Assembly (NCBI GenBank): GCA_020637335.1
Contig: JACJWC010000025.1
Span: forward strand, 1 to 27,977
Origin: Acidobacteriota bacterium
Lineage (GTDB): Bacteria > Acidobacteriota > Holophagae > Acanthopleuribacterales > Acanthopleuribacteraceae
Reading direction: 5' to 3'
Length of the DNA: 27,977 nt
The notes under the pieces are model-generated. The model worked only from the letters and a program-made list of their open reading frames with translations, did not search any database and was not told the origin of the DNA. Shown here one piece after another: positions 1-7,576 of this stretch. The position numbers and the translations under genes are program-made. Every line of letters starts with the position of its first letter. Position 1 is the stretch's first letter.

Positions 1-1
1 G

Positions 2-109
2 CTTGATTACGACCTCAATTTATTTCGCCATGCGTCAGGCCAAAAGCCTTTTTCTGGTCTATCTCAGTTCGCTGCTGGCTTTTTGTACAACGATCTCTAT
101 CTTTGTTAA
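2..109 (+). CDS. Possible C-terminal end of an unknown gene (partial)
   Basis: Frame 2 is open from the left edge to a TAA at 107-109. It encodes about 35 residues beginning L-D-Y-D-L-N-L-F-R and ending F-L-Y-N-D-L-Y-L-C. The mixed polar and aromatic composition looks more like a real protein tail than the overlapping frame-3 reading, which is mainly hydrophobic. I do not recognise a family. The piece is too short to exclude chance, because an open stretch of this size is common. If real, the gene starts left of the window and runs in the same direction as the sensor gene that follows. Confidence 0.3.
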   Translation, partial: LDYDLNLFRHASGQKPFSGLSQFAAGFLYNDLYLC

Positions 110-307
110 CCACTATATTCAAACAGCCACTTTCTTTTTTATCTTGGTGGGTTACGTGTTCAGTCGCTTTGTTTCGGGCAAGCACACCCAAGATCCTGCC
201 CAGTTTCGGTCGGGTATTTTTCCTAACGAACCTTAACCCGATCCGTTGCCCGGTCAAACCCTTTACCGCCGCACATTTCTTGGCATAAATCCACCGAATC
301 CCGCATA
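110..307. other. Intergenic stretch before the sensor gene
   Basis: About 200 bases hold no convincing gene. Small open frames cross it on both strands, but none has a ribosome site or recognisable motifs. The only readable signal is the promoter-like pair at 280-309 at its right end. Confidence 0.5.
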
Positions 308-309
308 AT
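280..309 (+). promoter_or_regulatory. Candidate sigma-70 promoter of the sensor gene
   Basis: TTGGCA at 280-285 and CATAAT at 304-309 are separated by 18 bases. A start point 6-8 bases after the -10 box would fall at 315-317, on the second in-frame ATG (317). The transcript could therefore be leaderless or nearly so. No Shine-Dalgarno sequence lies upstream of either candidate ATG, which fits. Spacing and matches are good but not unique, so this remains a prediction. Confidence 0.45.
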
Positions 310-3300
310 GCTGAGTATGGATCCCCCCGGCGGCAAAGGCCCAAAGTGTTGGTTTTATTTATTAATCAGTGTAGGTTCCACATTTTTGTGGGCTCAGCAG
401 AGAAGCGTTCGCTTTGAGGTTTTTGGCTTTGAGTCGGGTTTGTCTCAATCTTCTGTTTCGCAAATTGCAACCGATCCTCTGGGCTTTTTATGGGTTGGCA
501 CGCAATACGGTTTGAACCGCTTTGATGGTTATGGCTTCCGAATCTTTCTGCACGATCCGCAAAACCCGCGTTCGCTGAGCGATAACGAGATCAGTGCTGT
601 TTTTGTCGATCGCCAGGGACGATTGTGGTTGGGAACTGGAGATGGACTGTGTTTGTACCGAGCGGAAACCGAAGATTTTGATTACTTTGCCTTCCCCAAT
701 GCGCAACAAGGCTACCAGCGCCAAATCCAAAGGATTTTCCAAGCGCACGATGATTCCATTTGGGTCGCCAATGCAGTGGGTGGTCTTTACCGTTTTGATC
801 CCTTCACCAGCCAATGGAAAGAGGGGGTAGCCAATCTAAACCAGTTGGATGCCAGCCTGCTCAATGGCGTCCTGAGTGGGGTTGCATTGGATGACCGCAG
901 GCTCCTAATCGGCGCCGAAGGTGGCTTATACCTCTTCGAGCCAGCAACCTTGAACCTCAAAAGGGTGAGTGACTTAGGCGATCCGACGGGTTGGGTTGAA
1001 AAAATTTTGGCTGCTCCCGAGGGCTGGTGGCTGGCGACCACTCAGGGTCTTTATTTTGTGGACCGAGACTCCCAAACACCGAAGGCTATGTGGTCAGGCC
1101 CTGAGGAGATTGGGCGTGATCGCATTTATGACCTTTTAGTCGACAGCGAAAATACGCTTTGGGCTGCCGGACTGGCTGGACTCTACGCGCTGCGTCCACA
1201 AGGGGGTTTAGAACGCTTCTTACCCGATCCGGCGGACCCCAATGCAATTGGACCTGAAAACACGGCGCTGGGCCTGGATTCATCCGGCGCACTCTGGGTC
1301 TTTTCCAGCTATAAAGGTTTGTTGAAACTGGGTTTAGGCCACTACAGCATGGCCCATTATCGCCACATTGAAGGCGATCCCAACAGCCTTTCAGGCAATT
1401 CCATCCGCTGTATGTTGTTCGACGACCAAGCACGTTTATGGATTGGCACTTATCGCTCGGGCCTCAACTTGTGGCAGCCCGAACAGGGGCGTTTTCTGGC
1501 GATCGGCAATGAGACCAACGCCTTACCCAGCCCAACGGTCTTGTGCCTGGTCCAGGATCCCGACCGCACCATTTGGGTGGGCACCACCCGCGGCTGGGCC
1601 CTTCTCAATGCCGATACCTTCACTTTGAGCAATCCGCTCGAAACGTATCCGGCACTTGCTCAGGTGAAGGGGCGTTTGGCCTTTTGTCTTCTGATCCAGG
1701 ACCAAAAATGGTATTTCGGTACCAATGAGGGATTGTATCTCTGGGACCGCGATTCCGATCAAGTCCAGGTATTTCAGCACGATGAAAACAACCCCAACAG
1801 CCTGATTCAGGATGGGGTTGTTCTGATGACAGCCGACCGCCAGGGTATCCTGTGGCTCACGACTTTTGGGGGCATCTCCCGTTTCGATCCGCAAACTCAA
1901 GCCTTCAGCAATTACGATAAGGTCCGGCCTTCTGACCCCAAGGCGAATCAGGGTTTGCAATCGGGCGATATCAGTGAAGTTTTGGTCGATCACCGCGATC
2001 GAGTTTGGATCGCAACATTGGGCGGACTCCACCTCTACCTACCGGAGTCGGATGCCTTTCAGTTCTTTGGCAAAGCACAGGGTTTACCAGACGAGACCCT
2101 GTACGGAGTAGTGGAAGATAAACAGGGTTATCTGTGGTTGACAACCAACAATGGTCTGCTCGCTTTTGAGCCGAATACCCAGCAGGTCCGCCACTACACG
2201 GTTGTGGACGGTATCCAAAATCGAGAATTTAACCAAGGCGCGCGTGCCATTGCGGCTGATGGTCGAATAGCCGTTGGAGGGATCAATGGCATCAATGTCT
2301 TTTACCCCGACCAATTGGGCGAATACCGATTCACGCCCAACTTGATGCTCAGTGCGATCTATTGCATGAACGAACGTCTGCAGCCCGGTAGCGAAGAACC
2401 ACGCCTGGCCCAGTCCAGCCTATTGGCTCAGGAACTGGTGCTGCAACCGCTGGACTATTTGTTTAGCTTTGAATTTGTCGCCTTAAACGTGCACGATCCA
2501 ATGGCCGTAAAGTACGAGTATCAACTGCAAGGCTTCGATCCGGACTGGGTGCCTACCGACGCGCTGAATCGGCGTGCTAGCTATACGCGTGTTCCGCCCG
2601 GTAACTATGCCTTCCGCTTGCGCGCGGTTTCCCCCCAAGGTCAGCCTTTTCTGGGCGAGCGGGTCCTGAATGTTCGTGTTTTGCCCGCTTTTTATCAAAC
2701 CTGGTGGTTCATGGCCCTGTGTGTTCTGCTTACCTTGGGTTTGTTATTGGGCGTTTATTCGTTGCGCATGCGGGTGGTCCGACGCGAGTTGGAACAAGAG
2801 CGACTGGTCAACGAAAAGCTGCAACACATCAATCGACAACAAGACGATTTTCTGGCTTCAACCTCGCACGAACTGCGCACGCCCTTGCATGGCATTATCG
2901 GATTGGCTGAGGCCCTGCGCTATGGAGTTGCTGGGCCGCTTTCAGAGAAAGCCTCGACCAATTTAAGCCTGATCGTTGCGTCCGGCCGGCGTTTGGCGCA
3001 TCTGGTCAACGACATTCTCGATTTCTCCAAGATTCGCAACCAAAATTTGACCCTGCTGCGCAGTGATGTCGATCTGTTCGCCCTGACCGACGTCGTGCTT
3101 ACGTTCTGCCAACCCTTGATCAAGGACAAACCAGTCACGTTTGTTAATGCAGTTTCATCCGAACTTCCGCCTGTTTCTGCGGATGAAAACCGCTTACAAC
3201 AAATCCTCTATAACCTGGTGGGCAACGCCGTGAAATTTACCCAATCGGGTTCCATAACCATCAATGCACAGGAGCAGGATGGTCGCCTGGTTGTTTCCGT

Positions 3301-4762
3301 TCAAGACACGGGGATCGGTATTCCGGAAGAGGAGCAGTCGGCCATTTTTGGCTCCTTTAATCGCGGTCGCCAAGCCATTTCCGGCGCGTTTCAGGGCACG
3401 GGCCTGGGCCTGGCAGTTACACGTTCACTGGTGGAACTGCACGGGGGCAAGATTTGGGTTGAATCCAAACCCGGTGCTGGTTCGATTTTTTATTTCACCC
3501 TGGAGGGGTTACCTCAGGATTGGGTTCGACCGGAACCACACTTTGAACCCGTTATCCGCGAACCTGAAACGGCGGTTCAACCCATTCCGCGACCCGATTT
3601 AATCGATCCGGCTGCTTTCCACATCCTTATCGTCGACGATGATCCGGTCAATCGCCAGGTATTATGCGACCTGTTGGCTCTGGAAAACTATCATTTAACC
3701 GAAGCTGCCAGCGGGATGGAGGCCATCCAATTCCTGGAGGAACATCCGCGTTATGACCTCATTCTGCTGGATGTCATGATGCCGCATATGTCGGGTTACG
3801 AGGTGTGTCGACGCTTGCGCCAGCTTTATCCTGTCCACGAACTCCCGGTTATTTTTCTAACGGCAAAATCGCAAATCCAGGATCATTTGGCCGGTTTTGA
3901 AGCAGGTGCCAACGACTATCTGCACAAACCCATCTCCAAGTCGGAACTGCTCCAACGGGTCCAAACCCATTTGCATCTCCTGGATGTCAACCGCAATTTG
4001 GAAGCCAAAGTCGTTGAGCGGACCCAGCAGTTGGATGCGAAAAACCAGGAACTCAGCGCGCTCAACCAAAAACTCGAACAGGCCAGTTTTACTGATCCGC
4101 TAACCGGTTTGGGCAACCGCCGTTATTTGCGGCGATATATGGATAGGGAAGTCGCATTGGTTCACCGTATCCAGCACGATTGGTCCGCATCTGGTGGCGA
4201 AGGCGAGGCACCCGAATCGGGGATGGTTTTCCTGCTCTTTGATCTCGATCATTTCAAACGGGTCAACGATATTTACGGCCATCTGGCAGGTGATCGTGTG
4301 CTTAAGACCGTTCCCGAGCTGATGGCCAAAGTGGCGCGTGAATACGATGTGTTGGTGCGTTGGGGCGGCGAAGAGTTTTTGATGATTTTCCGCAATGTGG
4401 CCCGTGCCAGTGCGACCAAGCTGGCCGAACGCCTGCGGCTGGTCTTCGAAGATCATGCTTTTGAACTCGGTGAGGCCAAACAGGTTCACTTAACCGTGTC
4501 GATCGGGTTTTCTTATTTTCCGTTTAACCCGACCCAATCCGAAAAATTTGGCTGGGAACACGTTCTCGATATTGCCGATTCGGCGCTATATCTGGCCAAA
4601 AACAGCGGTCGCAATGCCTGGTTTGGGTTAGGACCGGGCAGCGAACCTTTTACCCCGGATGCCATGCCCCATATGCATCAATCTCTGGAACGCTGCATCC
4701 AGGATCAAAGGTTAACAGTGCTCAGCTCACGGCCGTTTCCGGGGACGCCCGTCAAAGACTAA
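308..4762 (+). CDS. Hybrid sensor histidine kinase / diguanylate cyclase with periplasmic double beta-propeller
   Basis: A 1,484-residue membrane sensor. An N-terminal hydrophobic segment (about residues 10-28, ending L-W-A-Q-Q) looks like a signal peptide. Residues about 35-690 hold some 14 W-x-G-T-x-x-G-L-type Reg_prop motifs, enough for two seven-bladed propellers. A Y_Y_Y domain (about 715-780) precedes one transmembrane helix (about 798-820). In the cytoplasm come HisKA with S-H-E-L-R-T-P (His854), a HATPase with N-L-V-G-N-A-V-K-F, D-T-G-I-G-I-P and G-T-G-L-G-L, a receiver (phosphoacceptor Asp1155 in L-L-D-V-M-M-P), a short coiled coil, and a GGDEF domain. The active motif is GGEEF (1353-1357), with an R-E-Y-D inhibitory site five residues upstream (1344-1347). 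The chain should convert an external signal into phosphotransfer and c-di-GMP synthesis. Extracellular ligands of this family are often glycans, but nothing here shows the ligand. ATG at 308 is the longest start; ATG at 317 is equally possible. Confidence 0.95.
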   Translation: MLSMDPPGGKGPKCWFYLLISVGSTFLWAQQRSVRFEVFGFESGLSQSSVSQIATDPLGFLWVGTQYGLNRFDGYGFRIFLHDPQNPRSLSDNEISAVFVDRQGRLWLGTGDGLCLYRAETEDFDYFAFPNAQQGYQRQIQRIFQAHDDSIWVANAVGGLYRFDPFTSQWKEGVANLNQLDASLLNGVLSGVALDDRRLLIGAEGGLYLFEPATLNLKRVSDLGDPTGWVEKILAAPEGWWLATTQGLYFVDRDSQTPKAMWSGPEEIGRDRIYDLLVDSENTLWAAGLAGLYALRPQGGLERFLPDPADPNAIGPENTALGLDSSGALWVFSSYKGLLKLGLGHYSMAHYRHIEGDPNSLSGNSIRCMLFDDQARLWIGTYRSGLNLWQPEQGRFLAIGNETNALPSPTVLCLVQDPDRTIWVGTTRGWALLNADTFTLSNPLETYPALAQVKGRLAFCLLIQDQKWYFGTNEGLYLWDRDSDQVQVFQHDENNPNSLIQDGVVLMTADRQGILWLTTFGGISRFDPQTQAFSNYDKVRPSDPKANQGLQSGDISEVLVDHRDRVWIATLGGLHLYLPESDAFQFFGKAQGLPDETLYGVVEDKQGYLWLTTNNGLLAFEPNTQQVRHYTVVDGIQNREFNQGARAIAADGRIAVGGINGINVFYPDQLGEYRFTPNLMLSAIYCMNERLQPGSEEPRLAQSSLLAQELVLQPLDYLFSFEFVALNVHDPMAVKYEYQLQGFDPDWVPTDALNRRASYTRVPPGNYAFRLRAVSPQGQPFLGERVLNVRVLPAFYQTWWFMALCVLLTLGLLLGVYSLRMRVVRRELEQERLVNEKLQHINRQQDDFLASTSHELRTPLHGIIGLAEALRYGVAGPLSEKASTNLSLIVASGRRLAHLVNDILDFSKIRNQNLTLLRSDVDLFALTDVVLTFCQPLIKDKPVTFVNAVSSELPPVSADENRLQQILYNLVGNAVKFTQSGSITINAQEQDGRLVVSVQDTGIGIPEEEQSAIFGSFNRGRQAISGAFQGTGLGLAVTRSLVELHGGKIWVESKPGAGSIFYFTLEGLPQDWVRPEPHFEPVIREPETAVQPIPRPDLIDPAAFHILIVDDDPVNRQVLCDLLALENYHLTEAASGMEAIQFLEEHPRYDLILLDVMMPHMSGYEVCRRLRQLYPVHELPVIFLTAKSQIQDHLAGFEAGANDYLHKPISKSELLQRVQTHLHLLDVNRNLEAKVVERTQQLDAKNQELSALNQKLEQASFTDPLTGLGNRRYLRRYMDREVALVHRIQHDWSASGGEGEAPESGMVFLLFDLDHFKRVNDIYGHLAGDRVLKTVPELMAKVAREYDVLVRWGGEEFLMIFRNVARASATKLAERLRLVFEDHAFELGEAKQVHLTVSIGFSYFPFNPTQSEKFGWEHVLDIADSALYLAKNSGRNAWFGLGPGSEPFTPDAMPHMHQSLERCIQDQRLTVLSSRPFPGTPVKD

Positions 4763-4823
4763 GAAGTTGAGCCAGCGTCGTAGCAAGGAGCACCTTTAGC
4801 TCAGACTTTTTGCGGCCGTAAAA
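4763..4823. other. Convergent intergenic gap between sensor gene and aroC
   Basis: This 61-base gap separates two converging stop codons. TGAGC (about 4767) and GCTCA (about 4798) could pair over a long loop just before a run of five T at about 4807-4811, giving a weak terminator for the sensor transcript. The stem is only five pairs, so I do not call it a terminator. Confidence 0.3.
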
Positions 4824-5918
4824 TTAAGGGATGCGGTCCAATTGACTGGTTGTGGAACGCAGCCAATGGTCGGCCAGCGTCAATAACACCATCGCTTCGC
4901 CCATGGGGATGAAGCGCGGGAGCAGGCAGGGGTCGTGCCGGCCACGCGTCTGAATGCTGGCTGGCTCACCTGCTCTGGTGACGGTTTCCTGCGACCGCGA
5001 AAGCGATGAGGTCGGCTTGATGCTGGCGCGCAGCAGAATCGGTTCACCCGAACTGATACCGCCCAACATGCCACCGTGGCGGTTGGTTCGCGTGCCAATC
5101 CGGCCAGATTTATTAATAAAGATGTCGTTGTTCTGACTGCCGTATTGGCTGGCGACTTCCACGCCGTTGCCATACTCAAAGGCCATGACACCCGGAATGG
5201 AAAGCAAGGCTTTGGCAAAATCCGCTTTGAGTTTGTCGAATACAGGCTCGCCCCAACCGGCCGGAACGCCCGTGACAACAATTTCGGCCTTGCCCCCGAT
5301 CGAATCCTGGTCCAAACGGACTTGGTCGATCAACTGGATCATGGCTTCAGCCGCCTGCGCATCGGGGCAACGGACAATATTGGCTTCCACCTGGTCCAAC
5401 GTGACTGCGGCGGGATCGGAAACGTCGGCCACAATCGAGCCGACCTGTTTCACGTAACCCACAACCTCAATCCCGCGACTGCGCAACAGTTTGCGCGCAA
5501 CGGCACCAGCCGCGACCCGAGCCACCGTTTCCCGGGCAGAACTGCGTCCCCCGCCGCGGTAATCGCGAAACCCGTATTTGGCGTCAAAGCTGTGATCCGC
5601 ATGGCCCGGCCGGTAGAGATCCTTGATGTTGCTGTAATCCTTGCTGCGCTGGTCCTCGTTGGGCACGTAAAGGCAAAGGGCTGTACCCGTTGTCCTGCCC
5701 TCGAACACACCTGACAGGATCTGAACCTGATCCGCCTCCTGACGTTGGGTCGTAATTTTGGATTGGCCTGGCCTGCGGCGGTCCAGGTCCGGTTGAATAT
5801 CCGCGGGCTCTAATGCCAGACCGGCCGGACAGCCATCAATAATGACCGTATTCCCGGGCCCGTGCGATTCACCTGCAGTCGTAATGCGGAACAAGGTTCC
5901 AAAACTATTCCCAGCCAT
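4824..5918 (-). CDS. aroC: Chorismate synthase
   Basis: Converts 5-enolpyruvylshikimate-3-phosphate to chorismate, the last step of the shikimate pathway, using reduced FMN in the cytoplasm. The 364-residue product starts M-A-G-N-S-F-G and carries the N-terminal family signature G-E-S-H-G-P-G, the G-G-G-R-S-S-A-R-E-T signature near residues 120-130, and T-N-R-H-G-G-M-L-G-G-I-S-S-G, all near-invariant in AroC. Length matches the usual 350-390. I chose ATG at 5918 because homologues start at this point. The frame also extends upstream to GTG at 5963, adding 15 residues without family similarity. No shikimate-pathway partner is adjacent, so it appears monocistronic. TATACT six bases before the ATG suggests a leaderless transcript. 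Confidence 0.96.
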   Translation of the reverse strand: MAGNSFGTLFRITTAGESHGPGNTVIIDGCPAGLALEPADIQPDLDRRRPGQSKITTQRQEADQVQILSGVFEGRTTGTALCLYVPNEDQRSKDYSNIKDLYRPGHADHSFDAKYGFRDYRGGGRSSARETVARVAAGAVARKLLRSRGIEVVGYVKQVGSIVADVSDPAAVTLDQVEANIVRCPDAQAAEAMIQLIDQVRLDQDSIGGKAEIVVTGVPAGWGEPVFDKLKADFAKALLSIPGVMAFEYGNGVEVASQYGSQNNDIFINKSGRIGTRTNRHGGMLGGISSGEPILLRASIKPTSSLSRSQETVTRAGEPASIQTRGRHDPCLLPRFIPMGEAMVLLTLADHWLRSTTSQLDRIP

Positions 5919-5924
5919 CGCCGC

Positions 5925-5930
5925 AGTATA
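5925..5930 (-). promoter_or_regulatory. Candidate -10 box (TATACT) directly before the aroC start
   Basis: Read on the minus strand, TATACT is followed by GCGGCG and then the ATG at 5918. The first transcribed base would be near the A of the start codon. No Shine-Dalgarno sequence fits in this gap. The -35 region at 16-18 bases upstream is G-rich and does not match TTGACA, so the box may be coincidental or factor-dependent. Confidence 0.35.
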
Positions 5931-5968
5931 GCCTGGCCCACCCCATCCGACCATCCTGGCCACCCACT

Positions 5969-6028
5969 AAAAAAAGTTTAAAAAAATATTTAAGAAAACT
6001 TGACAACATTAAGCTAAGATTTTATAAC
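5969..6028 (+). promoter_or_regulatory. Sigma-70 promoter with A/T-rich UP-like tract driving the small heat shock operon
   Basis: TTGACA (6000-6005) matches the -35 consensus exactly. TATAAC (6023-6028) follows after the optimal 17 bases. Directly upstream, 5969-5998 is almost pure A/T with A-tracts, as in UP elements bound by the alpha subunit. No CIRCE element and no sigma-32-type -10 (CCCCAT) is present, so basal transcription looks vegetative and strong. CTTGACA (5999-6005) and TGTTAAG (6036-6042) form an imperfect inverted repeat flanking the core promoter, a possible but weak operator. Confidence 0.75.
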
Positions 6029-6060
6029 AGTATTGTGTTAAGAAATTTTGGAGGTGTTAC

Positions 6061-6486
6061 ATGCTTGTACATCGTTTTCAGCTCGGGGGTTGGGACCCGA
6101 TTAAAGAAATTGAGAAACGGATGGTCGATTTGGCGTCCGATTGGGATTTGGTTCGGGCTCGTCGTCAGTGGGTACCGCCCGTCAACCTCTGGACGCAAAA
6201 CCAATCCGTGCACCTGCAGTTGCTCGTGCCCGGCTACAGCAAAGACAATATCGATGTTCAAATCGAAGAAGATATTTTGACCGTGTCCGGCAGCGAAGTG
6301 GCTTCAGCCGAAGGAACGCGTTTCCTCAAGCGCGAAATTGAAACCAACGGCTTTGAACGCAAAATCAAATTGCCCTTCCGGGTGGATGTCAGCAAAACCA
6401 AAGCCCAGTTGGAAAACGGCGTGTTGGATTTGGTTCTGGAACGCGATCCGGTAACCCAACCGCAAAAAATTGCCATTGGTAATTAA
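6061..6486 (+). CDS. Small heat shock protein, Hsp20/alpha-crystallin family (first of three)
   Basis: An ATP-independent holdase chaperone expected to bind unfolding proteins in the cytoplasm as an oligomer. The 141-residue product has a short N-terminal arm (about 1-40) and then an alpha-crystallin domain, with P-P-V-N-L-W at its start and the family motif A-Q-L-E-N-G-V-L-D-L near residues 120-130. It ends with an I-A-I sequence matching the C-terminal I-x-I anchor that docks into a neighbouring dimer. GGAGG at 6050-6054 lies six bases before the ATG. It is the promoter-proximal gene of a three-gene operon; the next gene begins 13 bases after its stop. Confidence 0.93.
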   Translation: MLVHRFQLGGWDPIKEIEKRMVDLASDWDLVRARRQWVPPVNLWTQNQSVHLQLLVPGYSKDNIDVQIEEDILTVSGSEVASAEGTRFLKREIETNGFERKIKLPFRVDVSKTKAQLENGVLDLVLERDPVTQPQKIAIGN

Positions 6487-6499
6487 GGAGGATTCAGTT

Positions 6500-6898
6500 A
6501 TGACGCAAGCCGAACTCATTCAAGAAAAAGAAGCTCAAAAAACCGAAATGAAAGAAAAGGTGCGTGGTCCGGTTTATCGGCCCCTGACCGATTGGTCCGT
6601 GGCTGCGGACCACTACACGGTCCGTCTGAGCCTGCCCGGTGTGCGCCAGGAGGATTTGAACCTGACCGTGAAGGGTAATTTGTTGACGGTACAGGCGGTG
6701 AGCCAGTTTACACGGCCGGAGGAAAAGGTTTTGGTCCACGAATTCGAATTGGGTTCGTTCACGACCACCTTGTCCTTGCCCGAGGATGTCGATTCCGAAC
6801 AGATCAAGGCGGATTTGACCAACGGGCTCTTGAGCCTGACCCTTTACAAACGCAAAGAAGCGCTACCGCGCAAAATTGAAATTCAAACATCCAAATAA
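6500..6898 (+). CDS. Small heat shock protein, Hsp20/alpha-crystallin family (second of three)
   Basis: A 132-residue Hsp20. The N-terminal arm is short, charged and probably helical (Q-E-K-E-A-Q-K-T-E-M-K-E-K), unlike the arm of its neighbours. The alpha-crystallin domain runs from about residue 30, with the L-P-G-V motif, A-D-L-T-N-G-L-L-S-L-T-L, and a C-terminal I-E-I anchor. The start at 6500 is fixed by AAGGAGG at 6485-6491, which overlaps the stop of the upstream gene, so translation is probably coupled. An in-frame start at 6470 would overlap the previous gene and lacks a ribosome site. Confidence 0.93.
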   Translation: MTQAELIQEKEAQKTEMKEKVRGPVYRPLTDWSVAADHYTVRLSLPGVRQEDLNLTVKGNLLTVQAVSQFTRPEEKVLVHEFELGSFTTTLSLPEDVDSEQIKADLTNGLLSLTLYKRKEALPRKIEIQTSK

Positions 6899-6916
6899 TG
6901 AATCAGGAGGTGTTTC

Positions 6917-7399
6917 ATGTTGAAAAAATGGATGAAAAAACAACCTGAAACCACAACTTCTTCTTCATTTTGGCCGGTATGGCATCCGTTCCATGGCGTT
7001 GACCGCATGTTAAATCCCTGGAATGGCAACCTTTTCTCCGAATTCGAACAGCTGTGGGGGCGCGATGCGTTCCCCCGCCTCGATTTGGTGGAAAATGACA
7101 CACAATTTGAAATCACAGCCGAATTGCCTGGCATGGATCCCGACAAAGTCTCGCTGGATCTGAGCGAAGGGCAATTGCATATCGCTGGCCAATTTGAAGA
7201 AAACAAGGAATCCAAACGCGGCGCGACCAGTATTCAGGAACGGCGTTATGGTCGTTTCGATCGTTCCATTCCTTTGCCGGACTCGGCCGATTTGGACGCG
7301 GCCAAGGCCAACTTCAAAAATGGCTTACTAACGATCACCATCCCAAAGAAACCGGAGCGCATCGAACGATCGCGCAAGATCCCGGTCCAAGTTCACTAG
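6917..7399 (+). CDS. Small heat shock protein, Hsp20/alpha-crystallin family (third of three)
   Basis: A 160-residue Hsp20 of the classical bacterial type. A lysine-rich start (M-L-K-K-W-M-K-K) leads into a Phe/Trp-rich N-terminal arm (W-P-V-W-H-P-F-H) typical of substrate-binding arms. The alpha-crystallin domain (about 55-145) contains E-L-P-G-M, F-D-R-S-I-P-L-P and A-K-A-N-F-K-N-G-L-L-T-I-T-I-P-K. The end has an I-P-V anchor. AGGAGGTG at 6905-6912 precedes the ATG. It follows the second gene by 18 bases and is the last gene before the terminator. Sequence difference among the three copies suggests old duplication and possible hetero-oligomers. Confidence 0.94.
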   Translation: MLKKWMKKQPETTTSSSFWPVWHPFHGVDRMLNPWNGNLFSEFEQLWGRDAFPRLDLVENDTQFEITAELPGMDPDKVSLDLSEGQLHIAGQFEENKESKRGATSIQERRYGRFDRSIPLPDSADLDAAKANFKNGLLTITIPKKPERIERSRKIPVQVH

Positions 7400-7414
7400 C
7401 TGAACTCCTCCTCA

Positions 7415-7441
7415 GGCCCGCCTCGTGCGGGCCATTTTTTT
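7415..7441 (+). terminator. Intrinsic terminator of the small heat shock operon
   Basis: GGCCCGC (7415-7421) pairs perfectly with GCGGGCC (7427-7433) around a five-base loop, followed by A and seven T (7435-7441). It sits 15 bases after the last stop codon. The opposite strand lacks a T-run after the stem, so it should act only rightward. Confidence 0.9.
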
Positions 7442-7512
7442 GCCGCAAAACCGGGTTCACGCCAAGTTTCAAGGACTAATAAATTCTTTTGTTCTAGAGT
7501 AATTGAAACCAA

Positions 7513-7559
7513 TAAGGTCATTAAGGTCCTTATCGACCCTAAAGCCCCAAATGACCTTA
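7513..7559. repeat. 10-bp perfect inverted repeat downstream of purK
   Basis: TAAGGTCATT (7513-7522) and AATGACCTTA (7550-7559) are exact reverse complements separated by 27 bases, and the spacer holds another half-palindrome (AAGGTCCTT). The structure begins 17 bases beyond the purK stop when read leftward, where a transcript end is expected. No strong T-run follows on the minus strand, so a factor-assisted terminator or stabilising 3' hairpin is more likely than a simple intrinsic terminator. Confidence 0.4.
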
Positions 7560-7576
7560 CCGCCCAAAAAACATTT

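Noticed and set aside
3..236. Hydrophobic 77-codon plus-strand frame at the left edge
   Set aside because: It begins with TTG, has no ribosome site, overlaps the more protein-like frame-2 tail, and its hydrophobic character follows from T-rich codons. No family is recognisable.
15..344. 109-codon minus-strand frame over the sensor start
   Set aside because: Overlaps the promoter and first codons of a certain gene, and its composition is that of an antisense shadow.
4790..4805. TTTAGCTCAG, similar to the D-arm of a tRNA
   Set aside because: No acceptor stem, anticodon arm or T-arm follows; the surrounding gap is only 61 bases.
5076..5714. 212-codon plus-strand frame inside aroC
   Set aside because: Antisense to a gene with clear chorismate synthase motifs; no ribosome site or coherent domain.
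5919..6060. CIRCE, HAIR or sigma-32 control site for the heat shock operon
   Set aside because: None of the consensus sequences was found; only a weak CTTGACA/TGTTAAG pair is present.
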